Source: Trichostrongylus colubriformis (lineage: Eukaryota > Nematoda > Chromadorea > Rhabditida > Trichostrongylidae). From it: a stretch of DNA of 64,000 bases. Shown piece after piece: positions 57,101 to 64,000 of the stretch. Both the position numbers and the translations under genes were made by a program. The notes beneath the pieces were generated by a model, which saw only the letters and a program-made list of their open reading frames with translations, was not told the origin of the DNA and made no database searches. The stretch's first letter is position 1, and each line of letters begins with the position of its first letter. The stretch covers positions 12,993,475-13,057,474 of the forward strand of contig OZ022261.1 of assembly GCA_963978905.1 (NCBI GenBank), in the 5' to 3' direction.

Positions 57101-60100
57101 CAGTGTTCGCTGTTCAGCAGCGGAAACATTGCCTTGGCTACTGAAATGTGTCAAGACACAGGTTAGTGTGAATGTAATAGGTTCATATCTCTATGTTATA
57201 TCGTTCCCTTAACAGATTTGGGAAGATTAACGAAAGATTGTACGAGTAACTTGGCCCTCAGTTCTTCATTTCCTTGCAGGGTAATATCCTTCTTCTTAGG
57301 GAGTGGAATTGCAACGTCGTTTGTGGGTGGAGTTCTTCCCTGCACTATGTACTGCTCTGGAAACCGAAAACGAAGTAGAAGTGGTTGAAAGTTTGGTGGA
57401 TTCTCTCGCGGAATGCGTTCTTCAACTTGGTGCAGCGGTGGGTTTCTTTTTCTTGCTCGGTTAAGCTAACATGAGTGCCTGACGGGGCACTGAACCATGC
57501 AAATGCAAGAGGGTGGGAGTTGTCTCTCTTTTCTTCAATATTTGAATCCACCTAAAAGGGATTGTTTGATTGACCCATTGATGACAACGTCCCTTTCCAT
57601 GTTACGAGCCGCGTGGGGTTTCACTATTTCTGTCCCATGCGATACCAAGGGCCTAGTGGTCCTGAGAATAGTTTAACGACATTTTGATGCCGTTTTAGGA
57701 AATTTGCAGTATCTGAAATATCTAAATTATTATGAGCGTTTTTGGTTAAGAATACGAAGATATCAGTTGAGGAAGTATCAGTGTAAAATCATACTTAGAG
57801 CCGTTGTGAATCAATCCTCGCGTAAATCATATACGTGGTACTGAATCGAAATGTGCACAAATGTAAAGAAGTTGCTTGAACATTTAGTACCACTGTCGCT
57901 CTGGGTATTTTTCTTAAAAAATAAATAAAGAGTAGCTTAAAAGTTTGGGCACGCGCGAAATGCTATATACTCAAAAATGTGAGTATTGGTGGCATTTTTT
58001 ATCAATTCGAACCGAAGACATCACAAATAACATTCTTACTGAATTGCGAAATTAAGACTTTTGGCTCCTATTCAAGCGCTAGCGCCAGGGACCACAGAAT
58101 GGGCTTCGCGCCGCACATACCTCTCATTCAAATCGTTCGATTCTCGATGAGTCTGCTGCGTAGGTAGTCCACACTGATGATTTTTTCAATCTGTGAATTG
58201 TCTTCTAAATAATTTACGACGAAGAGTACGGTGTTCCAAAGCCCGGGCTGTTCGTAAGACCTGAAGCTATCAGTCTGCGATCATTCTGGCTATTCTGCGC
58301 CATTGGTATGGTGGGAAATTTCGTGTCATGGAACACCCTCGATACGAGGACATCTTGGTCAACTTCAGCATCATACACTACTTACCATTCTCAGTATGCC
58401 GTAAGAATACACTACGAGTTTGCCACAGTACACCGTAAGAAAGAATGCATAATATTGCCCAGTAAAAAAAAGTGACCGCGCTTTTTCGGCCTAATTTATG
58501 TGTGGGAAATAAACGTTAGAAAATGCGTCACACTTTTCAGCCGCCCTGAACCTTCTCTTAAAGACACCGTAAGGGAGTAATTTTGGCTTACGGTAGAACA
58601 GACGTAGTGTGGACGAGTTCAAGTGACCGCCATTGCACAAACTCGCCAATTTGACGCCTTGGCATGGTGCCAAGAGAAGATGTTTCCATTATAAAGTTGT
58701 TCATTCCTTTTACCTTCTCCTTTGTTCTTTCTTATATTGTTTCTAGATGTACTTACATGAATGTTAATGTAGTTGGGAATGGCCACTCCACTGCGCTGGG
58801 AGTCAGGTGCTACAACTAAAGTTGGCCCGCGGCCGTCTCCTACAGCGGACAACTCGGAACGCCAGTGCGATGATGCGAATGAGGCGCGAATACACACCGC
58901 AGCGATGCACTTTTGAGTTCGGGTTTTTTCACCGATTATCGCTTCTAACCTTCTGCGTTCGTTACGAAATGCTCATTTCTTTGTATGTTTCTCTTGTTTC
59001 GGACCCCCTTCCGGTTCCTTTAAGGGAACTCGCGACTTCAAGGTACTTTAAAACGGTGGTATATGCACTGAAGTAGCGAAATTCCAATAAAATTTGCGCA
59101 TTTGTGGAAGGGATCGAATAGAGGTGAGACTTTGTAGGGTCTCACAAACGAGGATGTGGAAAAGATCGCCGGTGTGATTTCTGAGCAGATAAAGGAGCAC
59201 GAGAAGCGTCGAATGGAGGCTGAAGCGGAGGAAGCTGAGGAGGTAATTTTAGTAGAGTGACTGTACTGTTGAATAAATTATCGTGTTGATTTTTTGTTAA
59301 GGATGCTGACGTAGATGACTTGAAAGATAAGCTAAGTGATGAGGCCGAAATGGAAGGAGAAGTCCTCGCGCGCATCTCAGACCTTATTCACAACATGTTT
59401 GAGGTAAAAACTTCTCTCCTGAACTTGTCAATTTTCTCTTTGTGAAGAAAACTCCGTGTTCAGACGTTTGGTGAATGCTTCTTCGACTGCATGGAACCGC
59501 TTCTGCCCGAAATACTGCAACTTATTGATATTCGACGACCTTATCCATCGCGACAGTACGGTCTCTGCTATATTGATGACTGTATCGAATTTGCACCGAA
59601 GGTGATTTCCTTTTTTGTATATTTGTGAAGCCACAAATTATGACGGAGGAGGTGATGTGACTTCGTGTGCACAATGGCGAGACTTCTCGAGCACGAGAAC
59701 GTTAGGAAATGCTAGGAAAAAGAACGTGAAATGAAACAAATGTAAAAAAAAAAACAGGATAAAAACAGAGGTAAGACGTTGTGGGGATCGATGGGTCCTG
59801 GAAGATCCTAGGCAGTTTAGCCGTCTCGTGACAGGAGAACCCCTCGTGCTCCAACGACACTGGCTCAGCACTGAGCATGAATGACAATGACAACACTGCT
59901 CACGAAATCAAGAAAGCCTGAAAATTGTAGTGTGTTTCCCATATGTGCTGGGCATGTAGCAGCTCGACCCACTATTCTGTCTGTCCTCTTGGCTTTTCTC
60001 GAGACTTTTGCGTGGCGATCCAATATAGTCACCGACGATCAAGAGGGGGTAGTGCATGTGAACGGATCTACAGGTGGCAAATGTTCCGTTGAAACGATCT

Positions 60101-63100
60101 GGGAATTCCGACAAGCATACTCCAAACCCATGGGAAAAAGGCATCCCCGACTTTCAAATCTCCGACTTTTATGGTAATGGGGAAGGGCTGTTGCTAGAAC
60201 CTTCTACCTGTTGTAGCAATGTCCCGGAGAAATTTCGGTGTAACAGCTTGCTCGTGCAGCCGTCCAGTTGAAAGAGAAATGAATCAGTAACTGCTTTTTC
60301 ATGGTAGTGCCTGTGCCTGAACCTCAGGTCTAAGAAATTTCGGAAAATTCAACTTTTGGATGGGCATTTCTTCATTACCCGTCGCATAGCTCTATTCTTG
60401 CGCGGGCTTATCATCAGCAAATGTGGACTCTACCTCACTTTGATAGAGAAAATGACAAACTAACCAAGTTGATCTCATTATCGACATCTCATCTTCTTCG
60501 ACGACAAGTTTGTGTAGTTCCGCAGGAGGGAATCGAATAGCTCACGACGCAGATGTTGTGTTTAACATAGTTATCGTGCGATTACGTTTGATGAATGTAA
60601 CGGTGAAGTTTAATAAAGTAGAAAACGAAAAGTGTCCAAACTAATCCGTAGCTTATGGACGGACCCAATAGTTTGCGCTGTGTGGATCAAACTAGCGAAC
60701 TTATGGAGCAGCAAATGGGAACTTGCATCGCTTCCGAAAAATTCAATGCATCCAAAAGAAAATGTTAACTCTTAAATTTGACTGAAATCAAATCAGTTGC
60801 CATTGTCTTGAGTGCATCATAAAGTGAACTAGTTGTTAGTGGTCAGCAATAACTAATAATAACAAATAATGCTTGTAATCAAACAATTTAATTAGTAACA
60901 GCTGGTCAGTTCGACTGTGGATAACCTTCCATTTTTACTGTGCACGACAGCGTGCACATCAAATCAGCAATCATGGCCTTGCAGCGATGAAGTAATGAAT
61001 ATAAGTAAAAGCAACATTGTTTATCATTACGAACAATAATTAAGCGGATTCGACAAAGCAATTTCAGTACACGCACAACTATTATGGATTATAACCACCA
61101 ACTGTGTTTCTGATTTCAGAGATGTGCACAATATCAAGACCAATACGTTCCCGTGATGCTTAAATGCCTTGCTGATGAGTACCCTGAAGTTCGACAAGCT
61201 GCTGCATACGGATTTGGTATTATGGGTATGATCGGCGGAGCAGACTATCTAAATAGCGTAACAAGTGCTCTTGAACCCCTAGCCGCCATGGTGAACAAGT
61301 AAGATTTTACGGGACTTTATTTAATTCTGCTTATCATTTTCTTCCAATTATCAGTACGATGAGGATCTTTCATCCATCATTGCTTTTCACACTTCTTTTT
61401 ACTTTAAGTCCTGAGGCCAGATCCACAGACGAAAGTTCTGGCGCTACAGACAACGGTATTGCTGCAGTTGCGAAGATTTTGAAGTATTCCGGTGCTAATA
61501 TCGATATCGCTCAAGTAAGTTCCATTTTTATCCTTCGGATTATCTTTGACGCTATTCCGTGAATGTTGGATTCTGAAGGCTCACAAGTATGAATATGTAC
61601 AGGCGCAAGGCTCTCATAGCCCCTGGGAAGAACCTATGGGGCTTAGGGTTACGTGCAAATTTTCCGAGAAGTCCGATCACCAGTGTTGTACTACAGGCAA
61701 TTCACAACGAAAACGTCGGAATTAACATTCCAACGAGACTAAAATTTCATGTTGCGGACTGTTGCAATTACCTGCTTCCACCTTTTCTATAGATCTTATC
61801 TGCTTTTAGTTGGAAATTGTATTCGGTGGAAGACGTAACAACTATTTAAATTATACACCTCCAATTTAATCGCATATTTACCTCCACAAATCTCGATGGT
61901 TCTCGATGCAAATCTGCGCCAGAAAAAATTCGCCGATACTATGCAGGGTAAAAATGCCATTCTTGACCTTATTGATTCTCGCTATCCAGAATCCGATCTG
62001 GCAAAATGGCAAAATTCTGTAGATTCGAATGGTTTTCATTTCGACAAATAAAGTTCTGTCTGAGCGAAGTTATGGCCAGTTATGTTTCAGCCATTTATTC
62101 TGCAAACACGTAATACTTTCCCTCATTGCGACACTATCGGGCGCCTCTGCCTTCTCTCATTTTCAACGACCGATCAAATTGTCGCTTTGAACACTTTACC
62201 TTAAAGCTCTGGTTGAAATACGGTACAAGTTGTAGCTGAAATAATTTTTATAGAAGAGATAGAAATGATTACCATGTGTGTGTTCCATAGAGGTTCCCTT
62301 TACAGCCCATTGGCTCGAAGTATAAGGTTCTGCAGCAACTGCATAACCATTTACCCGCCTCTACTACATACTCTACGACTACCCATAAACCGGGTTATTG
62401 TGAGAGCGATTCGAAAAGATATCCATTGTGTCGCCCATCACTATTATTAAGGGCATGTGTTCAGGTTGTGCCAGCGTTCTTGTCTTGGTTGCCGACTCAT
62501 GAGGACGTTACTGAAGCACCGCACATATACGGCTATCTTGCTGACCTTATTGAATCTGATCATCCTGTTGTTCTTGGGAAGGATAACTGCAATTTGCCAC
62601 GTCTAGTTTTTATTAGTGAGTTATTCTCATATCTTGCCTCGTGTTTGAAATTTTCTCCTCTCCGTGGTCGTTTTCAACGGAATGAGTTGAGCGGATAGTT
62701 TTACAGCTCAGCACTTCTTATCTGCAAGACATGGGTTCTGTAAAGATAGGCAAGCAATATGCCATGAAAAAGTTTTGCGCCACACGACCTCCCATCTGTC
62801 AGAGCGACCCCTTGACATGTACTTAAGGCAGCATTAGGAGAAAGTCGGACGAAAAGTAAATAGGGGAAAGTCGGACGAAAAGTAAATGTAGTAATGATGA
62901 AAGTCCAGATGCCTAGTAACAGGACAGTAGAGAAAAACAGATGGAAATGGCCAAAAACCCGAGAAATAGGAGCCCTTTCCCACCGTTGGTACTAGGCGCG
63001 GACGACCTCCCCGTCGAGAGGCTGGTAGTCTGATCTAGTTTTCCATTGGCATGTTGCCAAGTAAACACAAGGGAATGTTTCGAAATACGACAGCATCTAC

Positions 63101-63974
63101 TTTTTGGAGTGAGCTTCAGGCTAAAACTGCGAAAGCGCGCCGCAAAACCTTCGATCCTGCCGCATCTCCTTGACCGCTCCCACCCCAGTCAATCGGGAAT
63201 TATACGTCATCGGGAGGCGGGACCGCTGTGTTCAAGAGGCGGAACCGCTGCATGGTTGCGGCGTTTTGCGGCGTTTCCACAGCTCGGAGGGGCGCTTTTT
63301 CACCGGGATTTCGCCACAAATAGCCTTCTTAGGCCCAGGACTACCATATGAGTGACTTCTTGTGGGGATTTCTCCATTACCGCATTACCCCTAATGCTGT
63401 CTCTAAAAACCATCATCGAGCTGCATTTCGGAGCACTTGCTATGATGTTATGAAAAATAATGGGTGGCTGCTGAACAAAATCTATATGATGGTGGTTAAC
63501 TCAAGTACGACCCCTTCTTAATCATCTAATGACAACTGCCCTTTTGGGGAGTTCGCCAACAACGATTAGCGCTTCAAACAGCAACGCTTCGACTGCGCCT
63601 GCAATGTACTCAAGTGTTGTTTGGGTCTGCAAGCGGAGCTAGTTCTGCTCGCTATCGCTGGCGATAAAGGACCATCATTTCGAAAGGTCTGCAGCTGGTA
63701 AAGTTCAGAATGGCTCCCGCTCAAGTCTTTTGGTCATATCGTTTTATCTTCGTTATTTCCATGAGTTTCCAACCATATAATTTTTACTGTTTTAGTAGTA
63801 TCCGCATTCGCTTTGGAAGCGTTTCCACAAACTGAGGAAGGAACAGCGGTTGCTCAACGGTTGCAGCACATTCTCAAAGTTCTACATAACAACGCGGAAG
63901 TGTTCGAGGCTGTTGTTCAAGCCGCTCAGCTTGATGAGAAGAGAACGGAGACGTTGCGTGGATTGATTTCTTAA
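45199..63974 (+). CDS. imb-3: Importin beta-3 / IPO5-type karyopherin
   Basis: Nuclear import receptor (IPO5/RanBP5, yeast Kap121) that carries cargoes such as ribosomal proteins and histones through nuclear pores and releases them on RanGTP binding. Exons: 45199-45354, 47788-47889, 47953-48040, 48105-48210, 48383-48437, 48613-48756, 48817-48945, 49006-49129, 51468-51558, 51610-51716, 52011-52135, 52190-52279, 55256-55360, 55416-55520, 55609-55728, 55796-55972, 56077-56170, 56833-56973, 57031-57161, 57300-57437, 59138-59242, 59302-59403, 59464-59601, 61120-61298, 61409-61514, 62465-62615, 63796-63974. All junctions are GT/AG and in phase; the 3288 nt give 1095 residues, close to human IPO5 (1097). 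It is made of HEAT repeats. Landmarks matching IPO5 in order: LVLLRRLLS, acidic loop [10 protein letters not shown] (323-332), [60 protein letters not shown], and [12 protein letters not shown] near the C-terminus. Residues 777-845 form a highly charged insert. Introns 1, 8, 12, 17, 20, 25 and 26 contain repeats; no exon is damaged. Confidence 0.98.
46748..47305. mobile_element. TA-1 fold-back element, rearranged copy in imb-3 intron 1
   Basis: 558 bp, AAGGAATCGTCCACGGGAAAA at the left and CCCGTGGACGATTCCTG at the right, with TA on both sides (46746-46747 and 47306-47307). It is longer than the copy at 6012 because the right-arm block is present twice (about 47080-47160 and 47220-47300). Confidence 0.9.
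47395..47590. repeat. Dispersed repeat, related to 21205-21400
   Basis: Conserved core CCTAAGAAATTCCGCTGATC. Lies in imb-3 intron 1. Non-coding. Confidence 0.65.
49490..49620. repeat. Tandem duplication, unit about 77 bp, in imb-3 intron 8
   Basis: TATAGACCGGTTAACGATTT with AAAGGTACTACTAAAGTGAT is followed by a second copy differing at a few bases. It sits just before a TA-target element. Confidence 0.9.
49652..50867. mobile_element. TA-target transposon without transposase, in imb-3 intron 8
   Basis: 1216 bp, flanked by TA (49650-49651 and 50868-50869). Terminal repeats of 26 bp begin CCCTAAAGTCCCATAGATAA and are identical at both ends. On the right the inner half (AGATAAGAGCGG) is duplicated as an extra subterminal copy. 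No long frame or transposase motif is present, so it is non-autonomous. Confidence 0.92.
51940..51985. repeat. Hairpin in imb-3 intron 10
   Basis: GATGGAGGATGTTTTGCAAAACATCCATCATC-type inverted repeat, arms about 15 bases, 26 bases upstream of exon 11. Confidence 0.75.
53505..53700. repeat. Dispersed repeat in imb-3 intron 12, related to 61670-61860
   Basis: Shares CTCCACCTTTATCATAGATC, ATCTGCTTTCCGTTAGAAAT and ATTATGGACTATTACAATAA with a diverged copy in intron 25 of the same gene. Non-coding. Confidence 0.75.
54263..55083. mobile_element. Probable piggyBac-like MITE in imb-3 intron 12
   Basis: 821 bp. CCCATTGACGACCG at the left and CGGTCGTCAATGGG at the right, with TTAA at 55084-55087 and TCAA at 54259-54262 (one change from TTAA). 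Both subterminal regions carry the perfect palindrome GTGTGACACGACGTCGTGTC and a GCGTGGGACCG block. piggyBac elements duplicate TTAA and begin CCC, so the assignment is reasonable but rests on one diverged site. Confidence 0.75.
56547..56716. mobile_element. PIF/Harbinger-like MITE in imb-3 intron 17
   Basis: 170 bp, GGTCGCCGTCAGACCTTGGG at the left and GATGGCGGCC at the right, TAA on both sides (56544-56546 and 56717-56719). The interior is rich in GCGATTT units, as in the copy at 40540. Confidence 0.88.
57566..57625. repeat. Single end related to the piggyBac-like MITE, in imb-3 intron 20
   Basis: TTGACCCATTGATGACAACG followed by GAGCCGCGTGGGG resembles the left end of 54263-55083. No second end found. 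Confidence 0.55.
58561..59020 (+). mobile_element. TA-target MITE, copy 2 of the nearly identical pair, in imb-3 intron 20
   Basis: 460 bp, TA on both sides (58559-58560 and 59021-59022). Reverse-oriented copy of 20143-20601 with only a few differences. It ends 117 bases before exon 21. A + strand frame at 58807-59076 is the same artefact as in the other copy. Confidence 0.93.
59602..61119. other. imb-3 intron 23, no recognised element
   Basis: 1.5 kb between exons 23 and 24. No conserved coding frame and no fold-back structure that I can see. Confidence 0.5.
61670..61860. repeat. Dispersed repeat in imb-3 intron 25
   Basis: Diverged direct copy of 53505-53700, with CTTCCACCTTTTCTATAGATC and ATCTGCTTTTAGTTGGAAAT. 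Non-coding. Confidence 0.75.
63160..63420. repeat. Dispersed repeat in imb-3 intron 26
   Basis: The later part (about 63285-63420) resembles 25430-25600 in the DHHC-family gene. The start of the feature is approximate. Confidence 0.55.
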
Positions 63975-64000
63975 TTTTTTTCCCATACTCGTTGTGAATA

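Overview
The window is nuclear DNA from a metazoan, and the gene structure and repeats point to a parasitic nematode, most likely a strongylid such as a hookworm (inference). Genes are split into many short exons with GT...AG introns and TTTCAG-type acceptors. The acceptor sites sit 1 to 25 bases upstream of the start codons, as expected for spliced-leader trans-splicing. Well over half of the rest is transposon-derived. There is no bacterial feature, CRISPR array, rRNA or tRNA that I can support.

Two complete protein-coding genes were rebuilt exon by exon, both on the + strand. (1) A nine-exon gene at 22676-30169 encodes a 292-residue, four-TM DHHC-family protein resembling ZDHHC24. Its zinc-finger cysteines are intact, but the catalytic motif reads DHHS instead of DHHC. 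(2) A 27-exon gene at 45199-63974 encodes a 1095-residue importin-beta family karyopherin, the ortholog of human IPO5/RanBP5, yeast Kap121 and C. elegans imb-3. An extra upstream exon (42178-42287) would splice in frame onto it and give a charged N-terminal extension. The two genes are about 15 kb apart and show no sign of acting in one pathway.

The first 22 kb hold a decayed CR1/jockey-like LINE (3170-4380), an internally deleted mariner (4679-5550), a nearly intact mariner (7412-8685), and a decayed RTE-type LINE (about 8923-11343). The RTE copy is inserted inside an older hAT-like fold-back element. The region from 13.4 to 22.4 kb is a patchwork of dispersed and tandem repeats and MITEs.

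Between the two genes and inside their introns lie many non-autonomous fold-back elements. By termini and target-site duplications they sort into families: PIF/Harbinger-like (3-bp T-rich TSDs, GGCCGCG... ends), hAT-like (8-bp TSDs), TA-target, and one probable piggyBac-like copy (TTAA). The PIF-like family keeps about 20 bp of terminus while its palindromic interior differs at nearly every locus. Pure G or C runs of 10-21 bases recur across the window.
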